Notes: generated by a model not told the origin, from the sequence alone. A DNA stretch of 64,000 nucleotides from Cohnella luojiensis (GCF_004564235.1 NZ_SOMN01000032.1:1-64000), one strand, 5' to 3'. Shown: positions 1 through 9,382, counted from the first letter of the stretch. A program made the numbers and translations.

Positions 1-125
1 TTACTTTGTCACGGGGCTTCAACCTTAGGATCTCTCCACCAGTTGCCCGTCAGCTACGAGGCGACTTGGCTCTTACCTCGACCGGACTTTCACCGGCTAG
101 TTGTGCCTAGCTTGACTAGGCGCGC
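1..125 (-). mobile_element. Probable 5' end of a group II intron (cut by window edge)
   Basis: Read on the minus strand this stretch begins GCGCGCC and carries CCGGTGAAAGTCCGG followed by a purine-rich run, which resembles the 5' part of domain I of bacterial group II introns (normal 5' end GUGYG). It starts about seven bases after the T-run of the lacI terminator. Class C bacterial group II introns are known to insert just downstream of Rho-independent terminators, so the position fits. Domains II-VI and any reverse transcriptase would lie beyond the left edge, so this is recognition of a short motif only. Confidence 0.5.
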
Positions 126-130
126 AAGCA

Positions 131-158
131 ATAAAAAAGCCCTCTCTTCAGAGAGGAC
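131..158 (-). terminator. Rho-independent terminator of the lacI gene
   Basis: On the minus strand CCTCTCT and AGAGAGG form a stem followed by TTTTTT. The TGA stop codon of the LacI gene lies in the loop, so terminator and coding end overlap. Confidence 0.8.
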
Positions 159-1182
159 TCTTAATTGGCGCCGTGCTTTGCCTGATTATAAGCTGCGGCT
201 CAAGAGAAGTTAATTTCTTCACTTTTCCTTTGTTCATCATTTGTCGGAGCACTTTAACAGCTGTTTGACCAAGCTCGCTCGCTTGTTGGGATACTGTTGT
301 CAACTCGGGAATGACATGGTGTGCCAGCGGAATATCATCGAAGCCGACAATAGAAATGTCATCCGGGACTTTCAAGCCGTACTCGCCGGCTGTCTTAATC
401 GCTCCGATCGCCGTAAAGTCATTCACGCAGCATACAGCGGTGGGTTTCTCACTCAGTTCCAACAGTTTCTGCATCAGTTGCCTTCCCGATTCCATGGAAA
501 AGCTATCCGTTAAAATCCAGTCTTCTTTCACCGGGAGACCCTCATCTCGCAGCGTTTTGCGAAAAGCGCGCAGCTTGATGGAGGTTGTCGTCGTATGGCT
601 TTCCCCGCCTATAAAGCCAATCTGCGTATGGCCCAACTCGATCAAGTGACGCACGGCGAATACAGTTCCCGCATATTCATCCGTAACAACACGGGTCAGC
701 TCGGTATTCCTTAGGTTTCCGTTAACAAGAACTATCGGAATTTTATTAGCATGATCGACGACTTCCTGGACGAGGTGCGGTTCGCAATCCTTTAGGTTAA
801 TCCGTCCCCCAAGAAAAATAATGCCGTCTACGCGTTTTTCCTGCATGATGTTAAGATATTCGGACTCTTTGGTATAAAGGCCCATTGTATTGCACAGCAG
901 GAATGTATGTCCCGATTCTTGGGCTTCCAGCTCCGCACCTGCAAACACTTCCGGAAAAAAGGGATTGGTGAGGTCGGGCAGAATAACGCCGATAATACCC
1001 GTTTCTTTCGAAAGAAGGCTTCTAGCCATCGCATTAGGCTGAAATTGATACTTTTGAATGAGCGCCTCGATCTTCGCTCTTGTAGAGACCTTAACCGGTG
1101 CTGTTCCGTTCAATACTCTAGAGACGGTGGCAACGGATACTTTAGCTTCATTGGCAATATCATATATGGTAATTTGTCTCAA
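148..1182 (-). CDS. LacI family transcriptional regulator of the galactoside cluster
   Basis: A 344-residue repressor. Residues 5-26 form the classic N-terminal LacI helix-turn-helix (TIYDIANEAKVSVATVSRVL), followed by a hinge helix and a periplasmic-binding-protein-like sugar domain to about residue 335. It is the last gene of the minus-strand cluster that encodes a beta-galactosidase, a sugar ABC importer and a GH30 glycosidase. It probably senses a sugar released by these enzymes. A palindrome matching the operators near the other cluster genes lies at 1241-1256 over its own -35 region, which suggests autorepression. The inducer cannot be named from sequence. The end overlaps its terminator. 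Confidence 0.93.
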   Translation of the reverse strand: MRQITIYDIANEAKVSVATVSRVLNGTAPVKVSTRAKIEALIQKYQFQPNAMARSLLSKETGIIGVILPDLTNPFFPEVFAGAELEAQESGHTFLLCNTMGLYTKESEYLNIMQEKRVDGIIFLGGRINLKDCEPHLVQEVVDHANKIPIVLVNGNLRNTELTRVVTDEYAGTVFAVRHLIELGHTQIGFIGGESHTTTTSIKLRAFRKTLRDEGLPVKEDWILTDSFSMESGRQLMQKLLELSEKPTAVCCVNDFTAIGAIKTAGEYGLKVPDDISIVGFDDIPLAHHVIPELTTVSQQASELGQTAVKVLRQMMNKGKVKKLTSLEPQLIIRQSTAPIKSPL

Positions 1183-1217
1183 GCAAACATTATCCTTCCT
1201 GCAAAGAAGTTCGCCCT

Positions 1218-1256
1218 ATTATATCAAAACAATGCTCTTAATGAAAAGGGTTACAT
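1218..1256 (-). promoter_or_regulatory. lacI promoter with overlapping LacI operator
   Basis: Minus strand: -10 TATAAT at 1218-1223 with a weak -35 (TTTCAT) 17 bases upstream. The -35 lies inside the palindrome ATGAAAAGGGTTACAT (plus strand 1241-1256), which matches the operator sequences at 4485, 9273 and 9351. The site also borders the end of the GH30 gene. Confidence 0.6.
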
Positions 1257-2732
1257 TCATGGTTTTAATTCGATCTCCTTCATGATAACCGTCGTAATCG
1301 AATTTTCTACAAATTCTACTTCAAACCCGTTCTCATAGAGCGGTATTGCGGTAAGCTGTTGCAGATTCTCCGTAGAGGATGTGCGATAGGCTTCAGCTTG
1401 GGCATTTTCGAACCGGTAAGGCGTTAGGTCAATGACCATTTTACGATCAATCCATCCATTGCGGATGATGACCGATAATTGTTTAGCTTCAGGGTCATAG
1501 GCAGCTAGCGTTTGATCATCCATTGTAGGTGCAATCAGAGATCCCGGACGAATAAACTTGCTGAACTGCGCCATGGTATAATATTGTTTCGTTAGCTCAT
1601 AATTCTCGTCTCCAATAAAATTGGCGTGAATAAAGCCCCAGTTATTGTTTGCCCCTTCATCCTCGACAGCTTGCCAATAGATCCAAGCCTTCGGCTGCAT
1701 GAACTTAAGATCGGACATAATCCTTGCGGCCAATTCCATTACGCTTGTCATGTCCTCATGACTGTGCGAAGCGCTGCCGCCCGTTCCATACTCAGACATC
1801 CATAATCGCTTTTCCTTCTGCTCGGCAAGAGCTCGAAGCTCCTTCATTTTGGTGCCGTTATAGGAATGAACATTGATCTGGCCGATCGCTTGAAGCGTCG
1901 CATCATCATACGCCTCAATTGATCCTATGGTTTCGTCAATGCTATTGTTATCCGGTGCGCTAACGATCGTTCCCGTCAGCCCTTTACTCCGGAGAGAATC
2001 GGCTGTCTTGCGTATGATTTCCGCCTGTTTACCCGAATCGAAATGACTTCCCTCTTGTCCATTGCCTTTGATCCACCAATTTGAAGACGGCTCGTTAAGA
2101 GGATCCAATGATCTAAAGGTGATTCCCCAATGATCGCGATAATATTTCACGACCTCCGTCAGATAGTCTGCAAAAGCTTCATAAGAATCTTCTCTTAAGT
2201 TGTTGCCTCCGTTCTCCGCCCCTGTGACCGATCCGCTGATCGTCATCCAGTAAGGCGGCGAGTTCGAGAAAGCCTCTGCGAGATTGACGCCGCGCTTTAT
2301 CGCCCCCTGAAGAATGGCCCTCTGGTTCGCATCCGCTTCCCAATCCCACCGGCCTTCCTCAGGCTGAAATCCAGGAATATCTCCGCCTGGACGCATCGTA
2401 TGATACGCCGGATTCTCGCCGCCGCCGATATTATAGCGCACAATATTTAGTCCAAGTCCCTTAACTGGGTCAAAGTGCAGATCCATCACGTTCTGCACCT
2501 GAGCTTGATCTTTCCAGCCGCCCAGCGCATGCCCCCACCATGCGAGCGACGTACCCCAACCTTCGAATCCCTCATAACCTTCTTGAAGCCGCAGTTCTAT
2601 CGCTTCTGTCTCGAACGCCTTTGCCTTGCTCGGACCCTTCTGCCCTTCACCCTGTCCCCACATATAGACTCCTCCTCCAACCATCCCGCAAATCAGAGCA
2701 ATCCCGAATATGAAGATTCTTCTTTTTCTCAT
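1257..2732 (-). CDS. GH30 family glycoside hydrolase (beta-1,6-galactanase-like), membrane anchored or secreted
   Basis: A 491-residue glycosidase with an N-terminal hydrophobic segment (residues 5-25) after a basic MRKRR start, so it is exported or anchored. The (beta/alpha)8 domain carries family hallmarks: GFEGWGTSLAWWGHALGGW near residue 55, NIVRYNIGGGENP near 97, the acid/base Glu of LDPLNEPSSNWW (about E214) and the nucleophile Glu of WMSEYGTGG (about E314). A C-terminal beta domain follows. The early WWGH sequence and overall layout resemble endo-beta-1,6-galactanases of GH30 rather than glucosylceramidases; that subfamily call is inference. It lies downstream of the binding protein with a strong hairpin between them. 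Start supported by GAGGT nine bases upstream. Confidence 0.82.
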   Translation of the reverse strand: MRKRRIFIFGIALICGMVGGGVYMWGQGEGQKGPSKAKAFETEAIELRLQEGYEGFEGWGTSLAWWGHALGGWKDQAQVQNVMDLHFDPVKGLGLNIVRYNIGGGENPAYHTMRPGGDIPGFQPEEGRWDWEADANQRAILQGAIKRGVNLAEAFSNSPPYWMTISGSVTGAENGGNNLREDSYEAFADYLTEVVKYYRDHWGITFRSLDPLNEPSSNWWIKGNGQEGSHFDSGKQAEIIRKTADSLRSKGLTGTIVSAPDNNSIDETIGSIEAYDDATLQAIGQINVHSYNGTKMKELRALAEQKEKRLWMSEYGTGGSASHSHEDMTSVMELAARIMSDLKFMQPKAWIYWQAVEDEGANNNWGFIHANFIGDENYELTKQYYTMAQFSKFIRPGSLIAPTMDDQTLAAYDPEAKQLSVIIRNGWIDRKMVIDLTPYRFENAQAEAYRTSSTENLQQLTAIPLYENGFEVEFVENSITTVIMKEIELKP

Positions 2733-2769
2733 GCTCTTGACCTCGCTTTGTTCATGAGTGGAAAAGTGT

Positions 2770-2793
2770 GGGGCTGTCCTCCTGGACAGCCCC
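2770..2793 (-). terminator. Intercistronic hairpin between binding protein and GH30 genes
   Basis: GGGGCTGTCC and GGACAGCCCC are perfect 10-base arms around a 4-base loop. On the minus strand only a weak T-rich tail (ACACTTTT) follows. It is likely a partial terminator or a 3'-end stabiliser that keeps expression of the upstream binding-protein gene higher than that of the GH30 gene. Confidence 0.65.
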
Positions 2794-2839
2794 GCTCCTT
2801 TCGACTATACTTTTCTGCTTGGATATGGCAGGTCAGCTA

Positions 2840-4441
2840 TTAGCCTTCGATTAGTTTCTTGTAAGCGTCCATTTGCTTCTGAATTTCCGCCAGCACTTTA
2901 TCGTATCCTGCGGCTTTCAGCTTGTTGCGGAAATCTTCAACCGCTTTTACCGGATCGCCTGCTTTTCCCCATAGGATCGCAGGACCCATCTCCCCAGTTA
3001 CTTGTGAAATTGCCGTCAGCTCAGCATCGATGCTGCTCTTGTCGAACACGAACTGTCCGTAAGGGTATGGCTTTTTGTAGGTGTCATATTCTGCAAAATA
3101 TTGGGATACGCCATCCCATGTCCCATCGGAAGGTATCTCGAATTTGTCGACGCGACCACCCCAGAAGTCAGAGTAGAAACCATCTCTTGCTTCATCATAG
3201 CCAGCCGGTTTTACGCGTTTACCGTCTTTGAGCTCGTATTGAACGCCTTCCATACCGAAGTTGATCAGTTGATAAATCTCTTTGTCATTGCGCATCAGAT
3301 CATAGGCCATCAGCGCTCGTTCAGGATTTTTGCTGTGTGCGCCAAGCGAAGTGCCGCCATGAGTGATCGACAGCTCGATCAGATTTTTGCGAGTCGCGGA
3401 GAATGGGAACATTGCAAGCTCGGAGCCTGGCTGCTCTTTGTCCATTTGCACGCGTAATCCAGCGAAAGTTTGCGTGTGATGCGCATCAGCGCCGGATAAG
3501 CCCGCTTTAAGCAAGGTGCGAGTATCTCCTTTGTAATTCAGTATGTCTTCGCGCCAGTAGCCCTTGTCTGCCCAGTCCTTCATCATCTTCGCCATATTCA
3601 AGAATACGTCGTTGAAAATCGGGCTATCGACCGTGTACTTCTCATCGAACGACTTCGCAAAGAATGTCATTAAATAACCAGTTCCAATAGGAAGCTCAAT
3701 CATATCTGAATACGAGTTCGTAAATCCTAGATAAGGTGCTATCCCGCTGGATTGAGCATCCCAAGGTACAGTGTCCGGTTTATTATCTTTGACGTATTGG
3801 AAATACTTGCCCAGTGTTTCGAAATCGATAATCGGGCTTGTGATTCCCGCTTCCTTGGCCCAGTCTCCGCGATAGAAAATACCATGGTTAACCCATTGCG
3901 TAAAATCGTTCTCAGGAATGAGCATGATTTGATCTTTAAATTTCGTTTGCGCCCAATCCTCTTCCGGGATGGATTCCCACGTTTGCGGCGCATATTTTGG
4001 CAGCAGCTCGTCGAGCGGAGTAAAGGCGCCCCTCTGAGCATTATTCCATGTATCCAGCCAGTCGGTAGCAACCGTGATCAGATCGATCGGTTCGCCTGAC
4101 GCCAGCAGCAGGTTGTATTTCGTGGACCAATCCGCCCATTCGACCCATTTCCATTCCAGCTCCGCATTGATTTTCTCTTTCATGAGCTTATTGACTTTTT
4201 CCAGCGTTTTATCGAATTGACCGTTCTTTGGCTTGTCGCCCAGTACAACATAACTAATCTTAACGAACTTCGAGGTATCTACTGCACCGCCTTCAGCGCT
4301 TGCCGGTGTACTTTCCTTACCTCCCGCGTTACTTGCGCTGCTGCCGCTGTTCGCTTCTTCATTGTTGCCGCTGCATGCAGCTAGAACAATTACCAGAATA
4401 ATTGACATTACGAGTGAGACTAACTTTGTTGCTCTTTTCAT
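2840..4441 (-). CDS. Extracellular solute-binding lipoprotein of a sugar ABC importer (LplA/YtcQ-like)
   Basis: A 533-residue family-1 type substrate-binding protein. Residues 1-23 are a lipoprotein signal peptide with lipobox LAAC, then a Ser/Gly/Asn/Glu-rich linker to about residue 55. The long form is typical of the LplA/YtcQ group that pairs with LplB- and LplC-like permeases, and both lie just upstream in the same orientation. It should deliver oligosaccharides, here probably galacto-oligosaccharides given the flanking GH35 and GH30 genes; the substrate is inferred from context. Ribosome binding site GGGGAGG lies before the ATG. A LacI-type operator lies about 45 bases upstream (4485-4498). 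Confidence 0.9.
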   Translation of the reverse strand: MKRATKLVSLVMSIILVIVLAACSGNNEEANSGSSASNAGGKESTPASAEGGAVDTSKFVKISYVVLGDKPKNGQFDKTLEKVNKLMKEKINAELEWKWVEWADWSTKYNLLLASGEPIDLITVATDWLDTWNNAQRGAFTPLDELLPKYAPQTWESIPEEDWAQTKFKDQIMLIPENDFTQWVNHGIFYRGDWAKEAGITSPIIDFETLGKYFQYVKDNKPDTVPWDAQSSGIAPYLGFTNSYSDMIELPIGTGYLMTFFAKSFDEKYTVDSPIFNDVFLNMAKMMKDWADKGYWREDILNYKGDTRTLLKAGLSGADAHHTQTFAGLRVQMDKEQPGSELAMFPFSATRKNLIELSITHGGTSLGAHSKNPERALMAYDLMRNDKEIYQLINFGMEGVQYELKDGKRVKPAGYDEARDGFYSDFWGGRVDKFEIPSDGTWDGVSQYFAEYDTYKKPYPYGQFVFDKSSIDAELTAISQVTGEMGPAILWGKAGDPVKAVEDFRNKLKAAGYDKVLAEIQKQMDAYKKLIEG

Positions 4442-4484
4442 ACCATTTTTCCTCCCCTAGGTTAATTAGAATACAGAGCCTGAC

Positions 4485-4498
4485 TGTAACCGGTTTCA
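4485..4498 (-). promoter_or_regulatory. LacI operator upstream of the binding-protein gene
   Basis: TGTAACCGGTTTCA is a near-perfect dyad matching the sites at 1241, 9273 and 9351 (consensus ATGTAACCSGTTTCAT). It sits between the permease gene and the binding-protein gene and may serve an internal promoter or add repressor contacts within the operon. Confidence 0.6.
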
Positions 4499-4548
4499 AT
4501 TTATGTGAAGGAGTCTCTATATGAGCTCTCCCTACACAACTAGCATCA

Positions 4549-5454
4549 TTAACCTTTAACTGCGCCTACTGTAATCCCCTTAATGAAGTATCGTTGAACG
4601 AAAGGGAAGAACAGAATGACGGGCCCTGTCGCCACAATGGCGGTCGCCATCTTCATCGACTCGAGCGGCATATCTCGTAACGGGACGTTGGAAGATGCGG
4701 ATGAGTTCCGGATAAAATCCGCGCTTGTAATGACGTTGTATAAGAATAGCTGCAAGGGTCGGTACTTCATGTCCGCTGAGAGAAACAGCATGGCATGATA
4801 CCATTCGTTCCAGTACCCGAGGGCAATAAACAGTCCGATCGTCGCCAAGGCGGGTGTCGTCATCGGCAGAATCAGCCGGACGAAAATCGTGAAATCCCCG
4901 GCGCCGTCGATTTTGGCTGACTCCGTGATCGCATGCGGTATCGATGCAACGAACGCCTTCATCATGATAATGAGAAAGGGGCTTAGCAAGCCGGGCAGCA
5001 GCACGGCCAGGTAGTTGTCCTTCAAGCTCAAATATTGTGTGATCAGCAAGTAGAAAGGAACTAGCCCGCCAGAGAACAGCGTCGTAAAGTAAATAAGGAA
5101 GGAAATATTGTTCCGATAACTAAAATCCGGTCTCTGCAAGGCATAACCGGTCATAGCTACTACGAATAAACCCAATATCGTTCCTAAGATTGTTATCGCT
5201 GCTGTTACTCCATATGCCCCGATGACATAATCCGGATTCTCGAACACGATCTTGTAAGCGAACGTGGAGAAATCCTTAGGCCAGAAATTGAAGCCGTACT
5301 TCTGGATAGTATTCTCTGCCGTGAACGACGTGCCGAGTACGAGCACGAAAGGCAGCAGACAGCAAATGGAAAACAGTCCGATAACTCCGTAGCCGATAAA
5401 ACCGACGACTCTCTCCGCGGCATTAGTCCGAATGCTTCGCGAGACATTTTCCAT
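4549..5454 (-). CDS. Carbohydrate ABC transporter permease (LplC/YtcP-like)
   Basis: A 301-residue inner-membrane permease with six predicted membrane helices and the cytoplasmic EAA loop ESAKIDGAGDFTIFVRLILP (about residues 193-212) that contacts the ATPase. N-terminal MENVSRSIRT and C-terminal FIKGITVGAVKG are typical of the LplC/YtcP branch of the CUT1 family. It forms a heterodimer with the LplB-like permease encoded 12 bases upstream. The cluster has no ATPase; in Bacillus-type bacteria a shared MsmX-like ATPase powers such importers, and that is assumed here. Confidence 0.92.
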   Translation of the reverse strand: MENVSRSIRTNAAERVVGFIGYGVIGLFSICCLLPFVLVLGTSFTAENTIQKYGFNFWPKDFSTFAYKIVFENPDYVIGAYGVTAAITILGTILGLFVVAMTGYALQRPDFSYRNNISFLIYFTTLFSGGLVPFYLLITQYLSLKDNYLAVLLPGLLSPFLIIMMKAFVASIPHAITESAKIDGAGDFTIFVRLILPMTTPALATIGLFIALGYWNEWYHAMLFLSADMKYRPLQLFLYNVITSADFIRNSSASSNVPLRDMPLESMKMATAIVATGPVILFFPFVQRYFIKGITVGAVKG

Positions 5455-5466
5455 TCGTGCCGCCTC

Positions 5467-6432
5467 CTAGAATAATGAATTTTCGGGTGATACTTTTTTG
5501 ACGAACCAGTTACTGGAAACGACGATGATGAAGCCGAATACTGATTGATACAAGCTGACAGCGCTTCCCATCGAGAAGTTAAAGTTATTCATAAGAGAGC
5601 GGAAGACATAAGTTTCGATAATATCTGTCGTTGGGAACAGCATCGTATTGCTGGCGCCAACCAAGTTGTAGAACAAACCGAAGTTTCCTTTGAGAATGCC
5701 GCCGAGCGAGAACAGCAGCAAGATAATGAAAGTCGGCTTCAGCCACGGAATGATAATGTGGATAATACGCTTGAAAGCGTTGGCGCCGTCGATTTCGGCA
5801 GCCTCGATTATCTCGCTGTCCAATCCCATGATTGCCGCGAAATAAACAATGGAGCCATAACCCGTCGTCTGCCATAAGTAGACTAGGACGATAATAAAAG
5901 GCCAGATATGGGGATCGGAATAGGTTTTCACAGGATTGAACCCCAACGATTCGAGCACGCTGTTTAGAATCCCGTAATCGTAGCTCAGAAAGTTATAGGC
6001 AATGAGCCCGATCAGCACCGCGGATATGAAGTACGGGAGAAACATGAACGTCTGGGCAACCTTCTTGAACCACTTTTTACGCAGTTCGTTCAGAAGAACC
6101 GCCACGACAATTTGAAGAACGTTACCCAATATAATAAAAGCCAAGTTGTAGAGGATCGTGTTCACCGTAAGTCGCCATAAGTCTCCGTTAATGACGAGGA
6201 ACCGGAAGTTATCGAACCCTACGAACATACTTCTGAATATGCCGTCCGAATAGTTGTACTTAATGAAGGCGAGGTACAAGCCGGGCATTGGCAAATACGC
6301 GAAGATGATGAAAAATAATATGGCGGGAGAACACATGAGCAGAAGCGTTCGGTTGTTCCAAAGCTTTTTAGTTCGAGATATGCCTGCGTAGGGAGTTTTC
6401 TGCTTCAACGCAATGGATTCGGTTGTTTGCAT
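5467..6432 (-). CDS. Carbohydrate ABC transporter permease (LplB/YteP-like)
   Basis: A 321-residue permease, partner of the gene just downstream. The N-terminal cytoplasmic part up to RTKKLWNNRTLLLM precedes six predicted membrane helices. The EAA loop reads EAAEIDGANAFKRIIHIIIP. The C-terminal WFVKKVSPENSLF ending is typical of LplB-type proteins. It lies 19 bases after the beta-galactosidase gene, so transport and hydrolysis are co-transcribed. Membrane topology and family are clear; the substrate is inferred from the neighbouring glycosidases. Confidence 0.92.
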   Translation of the reverse strand: MQTTESIALKQKTPYAGISRTKKLWNNRTLLLMCSPAILFFIIFAYLPMPGLYLAFIKYNYSDGIFRSMFVGFDNFRFLVINGDLWRLTVNTILYNLAFIILGNVLQIVVAVLLNELRKKWFKKVAQTFMFLPYFISAVLIGLIAYNFLSYDYGILNSVLESLGFNPVKTYSDPHIWPFIIVLVYLWQTTGYGSIVYFAAIMGLDSEIIEAAEIDGANAFKRIIHIIIPWLKPTFIILLLFSLGGILKGNFGLFYNLVGASNTMLFPTTDIIETYVFRSLMNNFNFSMGSAVSLYQSVFGFIIVVSSNWFVKKVSPENSLF

Positions 6433-6451
6433 CGGCTGCTCTCCTTTCCTA

Positions 6452-9223
6452 TTAAGCTTTAATGAAAGCGAATTGTTCGATCACGCATGAGCCATTTGGA
6501 TCTACCGCTTCTAGATATACCGCTAAGTCGCCTTCCGTTCCTGAGAACCAAGGACCGGGCAGCCAGAACGAATCCGGACTGCCTCCGCTCATTACAGGAC
6601 GGGCATCTCCCCCAGGCAACCAAATCCGAGAAACGAGTCGACCTTGAAATAGCACGGATAGCTTCATTCCTGAGCCTGTTGCCTTCACGCGCCATCCTCC
6701 TTCGCTTGGAGAAGGAAGGATCTTGCCGAACAACCAACGGGACTCTCCGGCTTTAAGCGTTATCGGCAGCTCAATATCGCTTGCTTCGATAGACTTGCTA
6801 GCCGCATGATGAGCAAGCTCCTTCTCGGCGCATTCCGTAATCCTCCAATCCTGCGCCGCATGCCCCTCATACAATATTACTTTACCGGCATCGGCTTCGA
6901 GTCTGCGGTCCAGGAACACCGACAGCTGTACTTGCTCTCCAGGAGTAACGCAAGAGGAAATGTCAACGAAAGGATCGAAAGGCGTAACGGAAGCTATTGC
7001 AACTCCATTTGCATATACCTCTACGAGTCCTTGCAAATCTTCGAAATGCAATGTCCAAGAATCAGCGTACCGTGAAGTTTCGAACGACTTGCGGAAGCAT
7101 TCCACCATCGGACGTTCCATCTGTAACCATCCGCCGAATCCCGTTACCGGCAAATGTCGGTCATCGAATGCTGGATCCGCAAGCTTTGCCCGATCTTCCT
7201 TAACGAGCTGCCTTTTCCAATTGCCGCTAAGATCTTTGACCTTGCTAACGGCAACAAGTCCTTGAAGCCCTTTCATCGAGTTCAGGCGCAGAGCAGGTTT
7301 CCTTGCGTCGTCGAAGTTGGTATGTCCCCAGATTTCGGTTCTCACCGTGAACTCCCCCGCCTGCTCGCCGGCATTTGGAAGAAAACTGCTGGATCCGCCT
7401 GGAACGGCAGTTCCTGCATAAACGTTACCCGTATACACGGAGATGATGTCGCTTGCTTTGCGTACGAGAATGCCTTCGCGGCGCAGGTTACTCGGCATCG
7501 AATCCTTGGCATGGTACCAGGCATACCCACGGTTAATGCCCAATTTCTCCAAATAATCCGCATGCTCGATCGTTCTTGTCTTGGCAGGACCGACCGGGGC
7601 AACAGGATCAATGGAAAATTCGGACCATGAAACGGTCAAGGATACGGGTTCATCGTCATATGCGGGCAATGGCTCGGTTTGAATCTGTCCAGCCAAACCG
7701 ATATCTTCCAACGAAAGCGCGGTATTCCGATCCATGATTACAATGATGAGCCGGCGTCCATTGGAAGCATTTCCTTTAATAATGGAGGAGCTGCTTTGCG
7801 ACCCGAACGTAAAGCGAACCCGGTTGCCGTTCTTTTTCACTTCTCCCCCGTTCGCTTCCCATTCCATCTCTTCATCGAATTGGAATACCATTTCTCCATC
7901 GTTGTCGGCATGGAATGCCGCGATCGTTTCATTCGCAAGTGTCTTTAGGAGAAACAGTTCAGCCGTCGAGTAGAGCAACTGTCCCGAGAATTTCCAGTCG
8001 GAGAGCGGAATTTCAAATGGTACGGCTATCGTGCTGCGCTCAGCGAGAGTTATTGATATTGCTTCATCGGAGTGCCTTATATTCAGAAACGCCGTTACGC
8101 TATGTTCCGATGTATTGTGCAAGAAGACTAAATGTCCTCCCAGACTAAGCGGAAGCGCTGTCGGCCCGATTAGACCGCTCGCTGGAGCGGTGTCCATGCG
8201 GAAGGGGCTTGCTTCCCCTGTCGGCAAAGCTTCTGCCAGTGATGACCCGTAGGCTTGGATCAACCGATTCAGGAGCCTGCCTTCGTAAACCTCCGGTCTT
8301 AGCTGCCCCTCAGGCGATATCATCCCTCCGAAGTCGTAGTCGGAAGTCATGAAGGCTAGGGGCTTTCCCCAGTTATTCGTTCCATTAGTGAAGCCGAAAT
8401 TCGTTCCGGATACTTGCAGGTAAGGTCCGAGCAGCTTAGCGCCGGCGGATAACAATCTTCGAAGCAGGAAGTGGGAACGATTCGTCTCGGTTACTAAGAG
8501 CGGCTGATTACGTTCCCCGAGCAGTTGCGTGTATTGAAGCACCTTCTCTTCGAATTCAGGATCCGTATCGTTCGGATAGAAGTTGCAGGTAGGAATAACC
8601 CCATCCGCAAAGCCTAAGGCCTCGTATAATCCGCCTTGTCCTGCGCATGCAATCAACGGAACCTCAATCCGATGTCCCAATGCCATGTCGCGCAGCGCAG
8701 CGATATATCCATGGGGGTCTTGGCAACCGTAGAAATCCAATTCATTCTCCAGCTGGATGCAGATGACGGAGCCGCCCTCGTTGACCTGCTGCCGGCGAAG
8801 AATGGGGAGAATCTTCTCGAACCATAAGGACACATACTGCAGGTAAGCGGGATCATTATCCCTAAGCGTCATACCTTCTTTTGCGAGCAGGTATGCCGGA
8901 AGCGCTCCTCCATCCCATTCGGAGCAAATATAAGGACCGGGTCTTGCTACCGTCCACAGCCCTGCCTCGTTAACCAAACGCAGGAACTCTTCCGCATCCC
9001 GCTCCTCTTCGAAGCTCCACTGCCCTTCAGACAATTCATGAAAATTCCAAGGGAAGTAGACGTCGACACAGTTGTAACCAGCTATCTTTAGGCGATCTAA
9101 TCTGTCCTTCCATAGCTCTCGAGGAATTCGGAAGTAGAAGACCGATGCAGACACGATTATGCTAGACTTTCCATTTACTCGAACTGCTTGCTTGGTTAAT
9201 TGAATAGGCATGACGTCTTGCAT
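6452..9223 (-). CDS. Beta-galactosidase, GH35-like, cytoplasmic
   Basis: About 923 residues with no signal peptide. The N-terminal 350 residues form a GH35-type barrel: YFRIPRELWKDRLDRLKIAG, DVYFPWNFHELSEGQWSFE, RPGPYICSEWDGGALPAYLL and QLENELDFYG, the last containing the expected acid/base Glu; the nucleophile is probably the Glu of LLVTETN. The remaining part is beta-rich with jelly-roll-like segments, as in long GH35 enzymes. It should cleave terminal beta-galactosyl residues from oligosaccharides brought in by the adjacent importer. The frame stays open to 9250, but the ATG at 9221-9223 has a GGGGGC ribosome binding site and the upstream ATG has none, so I use 9223. First gene of the cluster. 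Confidence 0.88.
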   Translation of the reverse strand: MQDVMPIQLTKQAVRVNGKSSIIVSASVFYFRIPRELWKDRLDRLKIAGYNCVDVYFPWNFHELSEGQWSFEEERDAEEFLRLVNEAGLWTVARPGPYICSEWDGGALPAYLLAKEGMTLRDNDPAYLQYVSLWFEKILPILRRQQVNEGGSVICIQLENELDFYGCQDPHGYIAALRDMALGHRIEVPLIACAGQGGLYEALGFADGVIPTCNFYPNDTDPEFEEKVLQYTQLLGERNQPLLVTETNRSHFLLRRLLSAGAKLLGPYLQVSGTNFGFTNGTNNWGKPLAFMTSDYDFGGMISPEGQLRPEVYEGRLLNRLIQAYGSSLAEALPTGEASPFRMDTAPASGLIGPTALPLSLGGHLVFLHNTSEHSVTAFLNIRHSDEAISITLAERSTIAVPFEIPLSDWKFSGQLLYSTAELFLLKTLANETIAAFHADNDGEMVFQFDEEMEWEANGGEVKKNGNRVRFTFGSQSSSSIIKGNASNGRRLIIVIMDRNTALSLEDIGLAGQIQTEPLPAYDDEPVSLTVSWSEFSIDPVAPVGPAKTRTIEHADYLEKLGINRGYAWYHAKDSMPSNLRREGILVRKASDIISVYTGNVYAGTAVPGGSSSFLPNAGEQAGEFTVRTEIWGHTNFDDARKPALRLNSMKGLQGLVAVSKVKDLSGNWKRQLVKEDRAKLADPAFDDRHLPVTGFGGWLQMERPMVECFRKSFETSRYADSWTLHFEDLQGLVEVYANGVAIASVTPFDPFVDISSCVTPGEQVQLSVFLDRRLEADAGKVILYEGHAAQDWRITECAEKELAHHAASKSIEASDIELPITLKAGESRWLFGKILPSPSEGGWRVKATGSGMKLSVLFQGRLVSRIWLPGGDARPVMSGGSPDSFWLPGPWFSGTEGDLAVYLEAVDPNGSCVIEQFAFIKA

Positions 9224-9272
9224 GTAAACTAGCCCCCGTTCGATGAACAACGCGTTAAGTATTCGACAAATA

Positions 9273-9288
9273 ATGTAACCCGTTTCAT
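9273..9288 (-). promoter_or_regulatory. LacI operator, proximal, upstream of the beta-galactosidase gene
   Basis: ATGTAACCCGTTTCAT in the 5' leader, a near-perfect dyad. A further half-site-like CCGGTTTCAT follows at 9293-9302. It matches the sites at 1241, 4485 and 9351. Confidence 0.65.
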
Positions 9289-9350
9289 GAATCCGGTTTC
9301 ATTATTCTTAAAAAATAAAAATCGTGTAACTACATCTCTGAGTTTGTTGA

Positions 9351-9366
9351 ATGAAACGGGTTACAT
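9351..9366 (-). promoter_or_regulatory. LacI operator, distal, upstream of the beta-galactosidase gene
   Basis: ATGAAACGGGTTACAT is the exact reverse complement of the site at 9273-9288, centred 78 bases away. Two sites about seven helical turns apart downstream of the promoter would allow looping or a transcription roadblock. Confidence 0.65.
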
Positions 9367-9382
9367 TTGTGAGAAAAAAAAT

